Of a stretch of 63,039 nt of DNA, positions 24,809 to 33,354 are shown piece after piece (the stretch's first letter is position 1; every line of letters starts with the position of its first letter). The notes under the pieces are model-generated. The model worked only from the letters and a program-made list of their open reading frames with translations, was not told the DNA's origin and made no database searches. Source of the stretch: a virus; IMG/VR virus record IMGVR_UViG_3300033145_002283, positions 1 to 63,039 of that record; one strand, written 5' to 3'. Position numbers and translations under genes: made by a program.

Positions 24809-25282
24809 AACATCCTCCTTTTTAATGGTTAAGTTCATTTAAGCCCAAAAAGTAATTTTTGAACTTGAATCAAATCAACCATAATTCTTAATTTCAAATC
24901 AAATTGGCTTGCCGGATTCGGTAGCGGCTTCTTAAGATCCCGGTCAGTTTGCGTTGGCTCACCCTTTCGGGCTTTCGGGGCCGGGCTCCCAGGGTATTTC
25001 CCCGGGCAGGCTGTGGGGCTTTCTGATTTCTCCCCCAACCTTGACTATAAATATATAGGGAAAAATAAAGAAAATAAAGGTAAAAAATATTATGGAAACT
25101 ATTATAATCATTACCTTTATTTATACCTTGAAAAATATCTAATAAAATAAACCCTTTATAAAACCAGAAAAACAATATATACTTTCAAAAAAAATTATTT
25201 TTTATGAAAAAAGCCTGATCATAAACAAAAAACCAGCAAAAAAGTTCTTTAGGTACGGTTTTGAAAAACAGGATATAGAAAA
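24809..25282. promoter_or_regulatory. Divergent control region between early and late blocks
   Basis: About 474 bases separate the leftward early genes from the rightward terminase genes. The left part (24930-25030) is unusually GC-rich, with pairing stretches such as CCCAGGG and CCCCGGG. The right part is very AT-rich and holds a perfect 12-bp inverted repeat plus TATAAT at 25103-25108. Promoters for both directions must lie here, but I cannot fix -35/-10 pairs. No credible gene is present. Confidence 0.65.
25072..25122. promoter_or_regulatory. 12-bp inverted repeat, candidate operator
   Basis: AAATAAAGGTAA (25072-25083) is mirrored by TTACCTTTATTT (25111-25122), with 27 bases between and a TATAAT in the gap. 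Perfect arms around a -10-like box in the divergent region suggest a repressor or activator site controlling the early/late switch. Which protein binds is unknown. Confidence 0.55.
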
Positions 25283-25996
25283 ATGGCAAATAAAAAACGG
25301 CAACGAACAAAAAATATCCCCAATAAGAAACCTAAGCATACATCCAAGTACCGTACATCAAAAATCCCATATAGAATACGGCATACAGAACCACTGCCGG
25401 ACATAGACCTAAACAATATAGATCAATATGATAAAGAACAGCTCAAACAGGTAATACTGTTGAACAGGGATAAGAACGGTAAACCAACAAAGTGGGGCCG
25501 CCCTACTGATTACAAACCTGAATATGATTATATGGCATATACCCTAATCAAGACCCATGGTATTACTATTGATGAACTGGCTGATGCATTTGGAACAACC
25601 TCTGCCGGGATCAAGAGATGGCGGGATACATACCCAAATTTTAATAATGCCATCATAAAAGGCCGGGACGAATTTGACAATGAACGGGTGAAGAAAACAC
25701 TGCGGGCCAGGGCACTGGGATACGAGTATGAGGAAAAGACGGTCAAGTATAAACGGTTCCCTGTGAAAGATAAAGATGACAAGGTCATCAGATGGGAAAT
25801 GAGACCTGTTGAAAGAACGGTTTACAAGAAAGCAATGCCCCCTGATGTTGGGGCTATTGCATGGTGGCAGAAAAATAGGGACTCGGCCCGCTGGAAAGAC
25901 CGCAAAGCAGTTGAGATTTCCGGGCCTGATGGCCAGCCCATGGAGCATAATGTCCATGTTTATATCCCGGAAAATGGTAGGGAAAAGGATAAATGA
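25283..25996 (+). CDS. Terminase small subunit
   Basis: The 237-residue protein has a very basic N-terminal tail, then an HTH (ITIDELADAFGTTSAGIKRW) like TerS DNA-binding domains, and a helical oligomerisation and C-terminal region. It ends four bases into the large-terminase gene. It would recognise the packaging site and stimulate the large subunit. The site itself cannot be located by eye. Confidence 0.82.
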   Translation: MANKKRQRTKNIPNKKPKHTSKYRTSKIPYRIRHTEPLPDIDLNNIDQYDKEQLKQVILLNRDKNGKPTKWGRPTDYKPEYDYMAYTLIKTHGITIDELADAFGTTSAGIKRWRDTYPNFNNAIIKGRDEFDNERVKKTLRARALGYEYEEKTVKYKRFPVKDKDDKVIRWEMRPVERTVYKKAMPPDVGAIAWWQKNRDSARWKDRKAVEISGPDGQPMEHNVHVYIPENGREKDK

Positions 25997-27375
25997 CAGG
26001 TACAGGAACCATAATCCGGCCACAATCAGGGCCGCAGACGGCTTTTTTGGAAACACCTGCTGATATTGCTTTTTATGGTGGTGCAGCAGGTGGCGGAAAG
26101 ACCTTCGCCCTGTTGATGGAACCATTACGGCATATTCAGAACCCGAAATTTTCTGCTGTCATCTTCCGGCGGGAATCAACACAGGTTACTAATGAGGGTG
26201 GATTGTGGGATACGGCGTCTGAGATATATCCGGGTATCGGAGGCGCCCCAAATGAGAATAAATTGAAGTTCACATTTCCTAAGGGTTCCAGGGTCAGATT
26301 TGCACATTTACAACATGAGAAAAGCAAACATAACTGGCAAGGGGCGCAGGTTCCGTTTTTTGGGTTTGATGAGCTCACCCATTTTACATGGACGCAATTT
26401 ACATATATGTTGTCCAGAAATAGATCAACCTGCGGGGTCGTCCCATATATACGTGCAGGGTGCAATCCTGATCCTGATAGCTGGGTGAGGGATTTCATTG
26501 ACTGGTGGATTGGTGATGATGGTTTTGCTATTGATGAGCGGTCAGGGGTTATCAGATGGTTTATTGTATTGGGCAACGAGGTTATTTGGGCAAACAGTAA
26601 AGGATACCTGATCAAAAAATATGGTAAAGATATTGATGGCGAAGATGAAGCCATACAACCTAAATCGTTCACATTTATCAAATCCAATGTATATGACAAT
26701 AAAATTCTTCTCAAACAGAATCCTGAATACCTGGCAAACCTGATGGCCATGCCCCGGGTTGATCGGGAACGGCTGCTGGGTGGTAATTGGGATATCAGAC
26801 CGGTATCAGGGTTGTTTTTCCAGCGTGCATGGATTGAGATTGTTGATGAGTTACCGCCCAGGGATGAATTGGAAACAATACGGTACTGGGACAGGGCGGC
26901 AACGGAAAAAACTCCTGATAATGATCCATCATGGACGGCGGGAGTAAAACAATCGTATCATGAAACATCCGGGATCACGTTTATTGAACATGTTGAGAAA
27001 TTTCAGGGCACCCCTGCAACGGTCAGGAACAATGTTAAAAACCTGGCTATACAGGATACCGTTAATTGCATTGTAGGGATAGAACAGGACCCCGGCCAGG
27101 CCGGGAAGGCGGAGGCCGAGTCATATTTGGACCTGTTACCCCAGTTCAATGTCAAGATCAATGTTGTCAGAGAGTCCAAGGCCAACCGGGCGAAGCCAGT
27201 ATCCGCCCAGGCTGAACATGGGAGGTTGAAATTGCTGAGAGGCCCGTGGAATAAGGCGTTCCTGGACAAACTGGAATCATTCGATGGTACTGATAAAGGG
27301 CATATGGATGAGGTAGATGCAATGTCCGGTGGATATTATGTGTTGCACAACAAATCAAGGGTGGGGGTATGGTGA
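25993..27375 (+). CDS. Terminase large subunit
   Basis: The 460-residue packaging motor has Walker A YGGAAGGGKT (28-37) and Walker B FFGFDELTHF (D126/E127). A C-terminal RNase H-like nuclease begins near IRYWDRAATEK, followed by GIEQDPGQAGK and a late acidic DAMSGG region. It cuts concatemers and pumps DNA into proheads. The length is normal, and a circularly permuted genome would fit headful packaging. Confidence 0.93.
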   Translation: MTGTGTIIRPQSGPQTAFLETPADIAFYGGAAGGGKTFALLMEPLRHIQNPKFSAVIFRRESTQVTNEGGLWDTASEIYPGIGGAPNENKLKFTFPKGSRVRFAHLQHEKSKHNWQGAQVPFFGFDELTHFTWTQFTYMLSRNRSTCGVVPYIRAGCNPDPDSWVRDFIDWWIGDDGFAIDERSGVIRWFIVLGNEVIWANSKGYLIKKYGKDIDGEDEAIQPKSFTFIKSNVYDNKILLKQNPEYLANLMAMPRVDRERLLGGNWDIRPVSGLFFQRAWIEIVDELPPRDELETIRYWDRAATEKTPDNDPSWTAGVKQSYHETSGITFIEHVEKFQGTPATVRNNVKNLAIQDTVNCIVGIEQDPGQAGKAEAESYLDLLPQFNVKINVVRESKANRAKPVSAQAEHGRLKLLRGPWNKAFLDKLESFDGTDKGHMDEVDAMSGGYYVLHNKSRVGVW

Positions 27376-27638
27376 TGAACATAGATCTGACCAAGGCGTA
27401 TGCAGTTATTAACAAGGAAGAGGGCGAAGCCATTGTCTATACCGCCCAGGATTTTATTGTCCTGAATACTGAGGACATCCGTAAATTGTATTATGCGGTT
27501 TTGGGCATTGAAATGCCTGATACAACCATAAAAAAACAAATTGCCAATCAGCGCATGACGTCAACGATCAGTGTTGATGTACCGGAGGATATCTTGCTGG
27601 TTGAAAAGATTATTGAGGATAAAGAAATAAATAATTAA
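27369..27638 (+). CDS. Hypothetical 89-aa protein between terminase and portal
   Basis: It overlaps the terminase end by seven bases; the second ATG at 27375 is an equally good start. The sequence NIDLTKAYAVINKEEGEAIV, with LNTEDIRKLYYAVLG, is a soluble alpha/beta type. Its last codons run into the first copy of the 187-bp repeat. The function is unknown. Confidence 0.6.
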   Translation: MVMNIDLTKAYAVINKEEGEAIVYTAQDFIVLNTEDIRKLYYAVLGIEMPDTTIKKQIANQRMTSTISVDVPEDILLVEKIIEDKEINN

Positions 27639-27812
27639 TAAAATCAATAGGTTATAAAACATGATTTCAACGAAATACATGAATATTGATAACTACTTGA
27701 TTTTATTACAAAAACATGTCCTTAAATTTAAACGATCTTTACATGGTGTATATAATTGTATTGATCAAAAATTATTGTTTAAATATGGGCGAATAAGAAG
27801 GTTGAAAAAATG
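27626..27812 (+). promoter_or_regulatory. Element A (187-bp repeat), copy 1, before portal
   Basis: It is nearly identical (about six differences) to copies at 37308-37493 and, inverted, 51528-51714. Every copy ends with the same AGAAGG ribosome site and the ATG of a gene. It contains AATAAAATCAA mirrored by TTGATTTTATT, ATTTAAACGAT facing an imperfect ATTGTTTAAAT, and TATAAT. It is likely a promoter plus leader for the portal gene. Confidence 0.75.
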
Positions 27813-29195
27813 ACGGAGATCAATGAAAACGTGTTGAATCAGCTGATAGCTGCAACATCAGCGATGGTTACCAGAGCAGAGCTTGCAGCCAAACTGGGCA
27901 AGTCGTTTGATGGTGATCGGGATTTGTATGAGGCCCTTGGGTACAAGGTGAGCCCGGACTTCAACGATTTTATGGCCCGGTATACCCGCCAGGATATTGC
28001 CAAGGCGGTGATTGATAAACCGGTTAACGCCTCCTGGCGGCTGAAGCCGGTTATCACGGAATCAGACGATGCAGAAAGCACCCCGTTTGAAAAAGCATGG
28101 AATGATCTGGTCAAAGACAGAAAGGTTTTTCACTATCTCCGTAGGGTTGACCGATTGTCCAGAATAGGCCAGTACGGTGTTTTGATGATGGGGTTCGATG
28201 ACGTTGAGGACACCAGTGATTTCAAGCTGCCAGTTGAGGGTGAACGAAGATTGTTATACCTGCGGCCATATACGCAAGGTAATGCAGTGGTCGAAAGCCG
28301 GGTGATTGATAAATCAGATGAACGGTATGGTCTCCCGGAAACGTATAAAATCACAACTAAAAATCTGGGAACATTATCTGGTTCTGGCACCTCAAATATA
28401 ATCGTCCATCATACCAGGGTATTGCATATTGCCGAGGACCTGGTCGAAGACGATGAGAGCGCCGAACCGGCGTTAAAGGTCATTCTCAACAGACTGCATG
28501 ATCTGGAGCTATTGTCGGGCGGCAGTGCTGAAATGTTCTGGCGTGGTGCTTTTCCGGGCATGGCTTTCATGATGGACAAAGATGCAAACCCGGCCGCTCA
28601 GACATTGGCCGATATAAAAGACAATATTGAAGATTATGTTCATAAACTCCAGAGGTCATTGAGGTTGCAAGGTATTGATGTTAAGCAATTGGCCCCTGCT
28701 GTAGCAGACCCGTCCAACCATATTGATGTACAATTAACATTGATATCAGCGGCGACCGGGATCCCCAAACGGATATTGCTGGGATCAGAACGTGGGGAAT
28801 TGGCATCCAGCCAGGATGAACGTAATTGGAACATGCGGGTTGATGAACGTAGATCTGATTATGTTGAGCCCATGATTTTACGGCCGTTCATAGACCGAAT
28901 GATTGAATACGGGGTATTGCCGGAGCCCGCTGACGGATATGATGTTGAATGGCCTGAACTGTCCAGCCCGACTGAAAAAGAGAAAGCCGAGGTTTCCAAA
29001 CAGAAAACCGATACATTGGTTGCATACAGTAATAGTGCAAATGCCCAGCTGATTATCCCCCAGGATGTATACCTGAGAAAAATTATGGGTTTTGACCAGG
29101 AAGAAATGGCAGCCATTGAGGAAATTCAGGGCGAAATAGAGAAACAGTTAACAACCGAACCGGGCATGACCCCGGGCCAGGGGGCTGAGGAATAA
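27810..29195 (+). CDS. Portal protein (PF06381/DUF1073 type)
   Basis: The 461-residue protein reads GYKVSPDFNDFMARYTRQDI, AVIDKPVNASWRLKP and IGQYGVLMMGFDD, then LYLRPY, ISAATGIPKRILLGSERGEL and SSQDERNWN. This is the pattern of the DUF1073 portal family. The dodecameric portal forms the DNA channel. Its position between terminase and the MuF protein is standard. The stop overlaps the next start (TAATG). Confidence 0.88.
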   Translation: MTEINENVLNQLIAATSAMVTRAELAAKLGKSFDGDRDLYEALGYKVSPDFNDFMARYTRQDIAKAVIDKPVNASWRLKPVITESDDAESTPFEKAWNDLVKDRKVFHYLRRVDRLSRIGQYGVLMMGFDDVEDTSDFKLPVEGERRLLYLRPYTQGNAVVESRVIDKSDERYGLPETYKITTKNLGTLSGSGTSNIIVHHTRVLHIAEDLVEDDESAEPALKVILNRLHDLELLSGGSAEMFWRGAFPGMAFMMDKDANPAAQTLADIKDNIEDYVHKLQRSLRLQGIDVKQLAPAVADPSNHIDVQLTLISAATGIPKRILLGSERGELASSQDERNWNMRVDERRSDYVEPMILRPFIDRMIEYGVLPEPADGYDVEWPELSSPTEKEKAEVSKQKTDTLVAYSNSANAQLIIPQDVYLRKIMGFDQEEMAAIEEIQGEIEKQLTTEPGMTPGQGAEE

Positions 29196-31054
29196 TGGCA
29201 AAGGGCGCACTCATAGCGGTTGCAAACATGACCATGCGGGATAAAGACCCCACCATGACCCTGACGTTACGGGCAAAATTTGTGGCTCAGATGAATAAAC
29301 GGTTCCGGGCGCTCAAAGGAGCAATAAACAAGTCTATTATTGATAACGATTGTTTCGCTATTAAGAAAACTGTTGCAAATGTTGCATTGACTCCGCTTGG
29401 GGCAAAGACGTTCCAGTACACTAAAGACCCGGAAAAGATTAAGGGGTTCATGACGTGGCTGAAGGGCGAAGAAGAAAAAGGCATATTGGAGATTTCCATG
29501 GTGCCGTCTATGATGGGGCCTACCGGCGTGCCCTGGACCAATGTTTATATCCAGTCCGCATATCAGAAAGGTATAGCGCAGGCCCGGATTGATATGAAAC
29601 AGGGTGGGGCACCAATTGATACGTATACCGATCAGACCCTTAACATGGCATTTTATCAGCCGTTCCATGCTGACAGGGTGGCGCTGATTTATACCCGGGC
29701 ATATAATGAGCTGAAAGGTGTAACCGAAGCCATGAACCAGCAGATCAGCCGGGAGCTGGCATTGGGGATGGCCCGGGGTGATGGCCCGTACAGAATAGCC
29801 CAACTGTTGAACGACCGTGTTGATAAAATAGGGATTGTACGTGCAAGGTTGATCGCTCGCACAGAAACAGTCCATGCCCTGAACGAAGCAGCCTTGAATG
29901 AATATGAGCTGTTGGAAAACATGGTTGGTGAAACGGTAAAGGTAAAGTGGTGGACGGCCCTTGATGAACGGGTTAGATCTCAACATGCAGCGTGGCATGG
30001 AAAAGTGATGACCCGAAAGGTCGGCCGGGCAAGAATAGGTGCTCCTAATTGCCGTTGCGCTCTGCGCCCGTGGCTGGATAGTTGGGACGAAGAAGAGCAG
30101 GAGCTTGCAGGTATTACAGGTCCAAAGCCAATGTCGTCCATTGGCCGTTTTGGTAAATGCCTTGTTTCCAGAATTGCTAATATTTTCAATCGTAAAACAG
30201 CAGTAAAACCGCAGGCATGTAGGGATTATGTGCGGGATAAAAAAGGTAATTGGTATCTGAATGGAGAAAAGGTTAAAGGGGATGCTTTTGACAGGCTTAA
30301 AAAAATGAGGATCCCGCCTGCATGGAAAAACGTTGTCGTGGCGGTTGATACTTCAATGGATATACAGGCCATTGGGCGGGACGCCGCAGGGCGATGGCAA
30401 TATCGGTATTCCGCCGAGCATGTTGCCAAAAAGGCAAGAGAGAAATTCGACCGCTTGAAATCCTTTACCCGGAATATGCCTTCAATGCGACGTAAAATAG
30501 CGGATGATATGGCGGCCGGGGACGATAGGGCAATGTTGTTGCATCTTGAGGACAAGACCGCTATCAGGGCAGGATCGAAAACAGATTTCAAGGCCAAGAA
30601 AAAAGCGTATGGGCTGACGACATTGAAAAGCAGGCATGTATCCGTATCTGGCGATAAGATAACTCTGGATTTCACAGCCAAGGAAGGAATAGCAGCTCAT
30701 TATGAACTTGAAGATGACGTTTTGGCTGAATGGCTGACTGAAAGAAAAGCGTCCGTGGGTATTGACGATGATTTGTTCCCGGATTTGAGCGCACAGAAAA
30801 TGAACAAATACATCAAAGAACTATCCAATGGTGAAAAGTTTACTCTTAAGGATTTCCGAACATACCATGGGACACGGATTGCATATGATGAGATAAAACA
30901 ATATGCCGGAATGGAATTGGACACCAAGAAGAAAAAAGAAATACTTCAGGAGGTGTCCAAAAAAGCAAGCGACTTCTTGCACAATACCCCAACCATGGCG
31001 AGGAACAGCTATATTGATCCGATGGTCTGGGAGTTTATAGGTGGAATAAGATGA
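29195..31054 (+). CDS. MuF head-morphogenesis protein fused to type IB DNA topoisomerase
   Basis: Residues about 155-295 of this 619-residue protein are a Mu gpF-type minor head domain (ARTETVHALNEAA, DERVRSQHAAWHG, APNCRCALRPW). Residues about 340-619 are a complete topoisomerase IB: IPPAWKNV, QAIGRDAAGRWQYRY, then catalytic R458 (IRAG), K496, R555 (KDFRTYHGT), N597 and Y606 (NTPTMARNSYIDP). N-to-Y spacing is nine residues, as in Deinococcus TopIB. MuF proteins sit near the portal and may be ejected with DNA, so the enzyme could relax DNA during packaging or on entry. The fusion is the most unusual gene here. Confidence 0.9.
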   Translation: MAKGALIAVANMTMRDKDPTMTLTLRAKFVAQMNKRFRALKGAINKSIIDNDCFAIKKTVANVALTPLGAKTFQYTKDPEKIKGFMTWLKGEEEKGILEISMVPSMMGPTGVPWTNVYIQSAYQKGIAQARIDMKQGGAPIDTYTDQTLNMAFYQPFHADRVALIYTRAYNELKGVTEAMNQQISRELALGMARGDGPYRIAQLLNDRVDKIGIVRARLIARTETVHALNEAALNEYELLENMVGETVKVKWWTALDERVRSQHAAWHGKVMTRKVGRARIGAPNCRCALRPWLDSWDEEEQELAGITGPKPMSSIGRFGKCLVSRIANIFNRKTAVKPQACRDYVRDKKGNWYLNGEKVKGDAFDRLKKMRIPPAWKNVVVAVDTSMDIQAIGRDAAGRWQYRYSAEHVAKKAREKFDRLKSFTRNMPSMRRKIADDMAAGDDRAMLLHLEDKTAIRAGSKTDFKAKKKAYGLTTLKSRHVSVSGDKITLDFTAKEGIAAHYELEDDVLAEWLTERKASVGIDDDLFPDLSAQKMNKYIKELSNGEKFTLKDFRTYHGTRIAYDEIKQYAGMELDTKKKKEILQEVSKKASDFLHNTPTMARNSYIDPMVWEFIGGIR

Positions 31055-31185
31055 TATACGACATTGATAAAAAAAGTGAAACCGAATTTAATGAATGGTT
31101 GGAATCCATCAGCTTTGTGGACAGTGATGGATCTGTTTTACCAGTTAAAAATCACCCTGATCCTGATCCTGATCCCGGTGATTAA
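31051..31185 (+). CDS. 44-aa acidic protein
   Basis: The ATG at 31051 overlaps the previous TGA. The peptide MIYDIDKKSETEFNEWLESI continues to a Pro-Asp repeat tail (NHPDPDPDPGD). It is coupled to the MuF-topoisomerase gene and precedes the protease. The function is unknown. The tail is encoded by short tandem repeats (CCTGAT). Confidence 0.45.
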   Translation: MIYDIDKKSETEFNEWLESISFVDSDGSVLPVKNHPDPDPDPGD

Positions 31186-31200
31186 AACAACGGAGGGAAT

Positions 31201-32673
31201 ATGCGAGTTGTAAATCAAATACTGGCTAATTACCAGACGCAGGAAAGGACATTTGAGGGCCGGGAATACCTGGTGGCCCCAGTGGTGATGCTGAAAGAAG
31301 GAGTGCATAACGGCTCCGCCGGGCCGCTGTATTACCCGCCTGATGTCATCAAGAATTCGGCAGACAGGTGGGAGAACGTTCCAGTCACGATCCCGCACCC
31401 GGAAAATGATGGGGAATTGATTTCTGTATCTGACCCGGGCGGTGACCGTTTTATTGCCGGGCATGTTCGGAACGTCCAAACTCAGGATGATGAGCTGAAA
31501 GCTCAGGTATGGCTGGATATTGACCGTACTAACCAGATCAATCCTGCTGTTATCCCCGCAATTCGCAATCATAATCCGGTTGAGGTTTCCACAGGGCTGG
31601 GAGGGGCGTTTGAGCCGGAGCAGGGGACCTGGAACAATGAAACATATGATGCCATGGTGAAAGATATCGCCCCTGATCATCTGGCCCTGCTGCCGGGCGC
31701 CGTTGGCGCATGCAGCTGGGACGATGGTTGCGGTATCAGAAATGAAGAGAAAGGAGGGTTTGTGAAAAATATAAAAGACCGTATTCTGAATCAGTTTGGT
31801 GTGATACTTGAAAAGCTGGGGCTGACGGATATTGACAACAGTGCCAGTTTTGGGGATATTCAGACAGCGCTTCAGTTGTTGGTTGATGCTCTGGATAATG
31901 ACACGTATTACCATTATATCAACGATGTGTACGACGATTACTTTATTTACCGGGCAATGCCGAGGGAGAGGGAAGAGCGGGGGATTGGATCAAATGCCGT
32001 GTCTACCCTTTATAAACAAGGCTATTCCAAGATCGACGACAAGGTTGAGTTTGTAGGCGAGCCCGTGGAAGTTATAATGACCAAGGAATACAAACCAGTT
32101 GCAAATGACAATAGTGGACAAAAAATTAAAAACAAACAGGAGGACAAGAAAATGGCATGTTGCGAAGAAAGAGTTGAGGCATTGATCAAGAATGAGAAAA
32201 CCACCTTCACTGAGGATGATAAGGAATGGCTGAACAATCTTGATCAGGAACAGTACGAGCGGGTGGAGACAACGGCCCTGCGGTTTCATGAGGTTGATAA
32301 CAAAGTGGATGAGCCTGAAAAAAAGGAGACTGTTGACAATCAGGATCCGGCCACAGAGGACAAAAAACCCATTACTACGGAGGATTACATCAAACAGGCT
32401 CCGCCTGAAATTCAGAGCGTTCTGAATGAGAGCCTGGCTCTCCACAACCAGAAACGGCAGACCCTGATTGAAGGGCTGATGGCGAATGAAAGGAATAAAT
32501 TCACCAAGGAACAGCTTGAGGAGATGGACACCATCCAGCTGGAACAGATCGCGGCCCTGGCGGATATTCCCGTCAAGGCAAATTATGCGGCCAACTCCGG
32601 TGGCAAGGTTGATGGCAACGGGGCGGGTGAGCCGCTTGTACCGCCCAGGATAGAACCGGCGAAATCAAAATAA
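31201..32673 (+). CDS. DUF2213-type head maturation protease/scaffold
   Basis: The 490-residue protein starts after GGAGGGAAT. The N-terminal domain (LVAPVVMLKEGVHNGSAGPL, VPVTIPHPENDG, PVEVSTGLGG, DIAPDHLALLPG and ACSWDDGCG) matches DUF2213 prohead proteases. Candidate catalytic Ser is in VSTG and His in PDHLALL. The long C-terminal half is acidic and coiled, as expected for a scaffold fused to the protease. It lies immediately before decoration and capsid genes. Confidence 0.82.
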   Translation: MRVVNQILANYQTQERTFEGREYLVAPVVMLKEGVHNGSAGPLYYPPDVIKNSADRWENVPVTIPHPENDGELISVSDPGGDRFIAGHVRNVQTQDDELKAQVWLDIDRTNQINPAVIPAIRNHNPVEVSTGLGGAFEPEQGTWNNETYDAMVKDIAPDHLALLPGAVGACSWDDGCGIRNEEKGGFVKNIKDRILNQFGVILEKLGLTDIDNSASFGDIQTALQLLVDALDNDTYYHYINDVYDDYFIYRAMPREREERGIGSNAVSTLYKQGYSKIDDKVEFVGEPVEVIMTKEYKPVANDNSGQKIKNKQEDKKMACCEERVEALIKNEKTTFTEDDKEWLNNLDQEQYERVETTALRFHEVDNKVDEPEKKETVDNQDPATEDKKPITTEDYIKQAPPEIQSVLNESLALHNQKRQTLIEGLMANERNKFTKEQLEEMDTIQLEQIAALADIPVKANYAANSGGKVDGNGAGEPLVPPRIEPAKSK

Positions 32674-32678
32674 AGCAT

Positions 32679-32757
32679 CGTTTTTTGATGGGGCCGGGTA
32701 ATAAACTTATATCCTTATACCCTTTTTAAATTTTACCCCGTAAAAAAACGATGTAAG
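32679..32757. promoter_or_regulatory. Element B, copy 2 (before decoration/capsid genes)
   Basis: The minus strand of 32709-32757 carries the shared core (TTACATCGTT, GGGGTAAAATTTAAAAAGGG, TATAAGGATATA). A plus-oriented half copy (CATCGTTTTTTGATGGGGCCGGG) begins at about 32680. The two arms CATCGTTTTTT and AAAAAAACGATG pair. This is the only copy with both orientations, lying between protease and decoration genes. Confidence 0.5.
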
Positions 32758-32793
32758 GGTGTAAGAACGGTTATGGTTATATGATAGATAAAC

Positions 32794-32828
32794 TGTAAAT
32801 TATAACAGGAGGAATGAAAAATGAGTGA
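32794..32828 (+). promoter_or_regulatory. Duplicated leader with strong ribosome site (decoration gene)
   Basis: These 35 bases, including AGGAGGA and the first codons ATGAGTGA, are identical to 33320-33354 before the capsid gene. Both high-copy head proteins therefore share one translation-start cassette. Confidence 0.75.
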
Positions 32829-33288
32829 GAATGCAAGAAATACGATTACAATCAAAGGAACCCCTGTGTTTGGGGAGGCTCTGGCTTCTGGCACAATCAA
32901 GCCTGGTTATCTGCTTGAACGTACCAGCGCTGCAACCGATACGGTACAGGCGCATGCCACTGCTGGTGGAAGGGCTCTGGCCATGTTTGCCTTGGAGGAT
33001 GATCTCCAGGGTAATGACATTGATGATAACTACAGCAGCGGGGACCTGACCCAGTTCGGCATTTTCAGGGCAGGTGATGAGGTGCTGGCGTGGATTGCGA
33101 ACGGTGAGGCGATTGCCAAAGCGGATGCGCTTGTATCCAATGGGGATGGGACTCTGAAAGAAGCCAGCCCGGATTCATCTGGAACTATTATTGAGGAGTT
33201 TGTACTGGCCTATGCCCGTGAGGCTTGTGATATGTCAAGCTCCAGCTCTGTTGATCCGTCCGGTCGTTGTATTGTGGAAATCATATAA
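32821..33288 (+). CDS. Head decoration protein
   Basis: The 155-residue protein (TITIKGTPVFGEALASGTIK, then GYLLERTSAA, ALAMFALEDDLQG and GDEVLAWIANGEAI) has the small beta-rich, gpD/DUF2190-like pattern of capsid-stabilising proteins. It has a very strong ribosome site and lies directly before the major capsid gene, the usual place for a decoration protein. Confidence 0.75.
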   Translation: MSENARNTITIKGTPVFGEALASGTIKPGYLLERTSAATDTVQAHATAGGRALAMFALEDDLQGNDIDDNYSSGDLTQFGIFRAGDEVLAWIANGEAIAKADALVSNGDGTLKEASPDSSGTIIEEFVLAYAREACDMSSSSSVDPSGRCIVEII

Positions 33289-33319
33289 TCCAGGGATGTT
33301 GACCGGGTTATATCAAAAA

Positions 33320-33354
33320 TGTAAATTATAACAGGAGGAATGAAAAATGAGTGA
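33320..33354 (+). promoter_or_regulatory. Duplicated leader with strong ribosome site (capsid gene)
   Basis: Second exact copy of the 35-base leader seen at 32794-32828, again ending in ATGAGTGA. It supports the start at 33347 and suggests equal high-level translation of the two capsid-shell proteins. Confidence 0.75.

Noticed and set aside
24835-25175. Two overlapping minus-strand frames in the divergent control region.
   Set aside because: Poor ribosome sites, composition unlike neighbouring genes, and location over the inverted repeat and promoter-like boxes.
26136-26750. 204-codon minus-strand frame inside the large terminase gene.
   Set aside because: It is a shadow of a highly conserved gene and lacks a ribosome site.
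27810-29195. Portal protein as an anti-CBASS nuclease because PF06381 is also named after Acb1.
   Set aside because: Position after terminase, length and the SSQDERNWN-type motifs fit a portal; I see no 2H phosphoesterase motif pair.
29267-29998. 243-codon minus-strand frame inside the MuF-topoisomerase gene.
   Set aside because: The opposite strand encodes clearly conserved MuF motifs; the antisense frame has no start signal or known motif.
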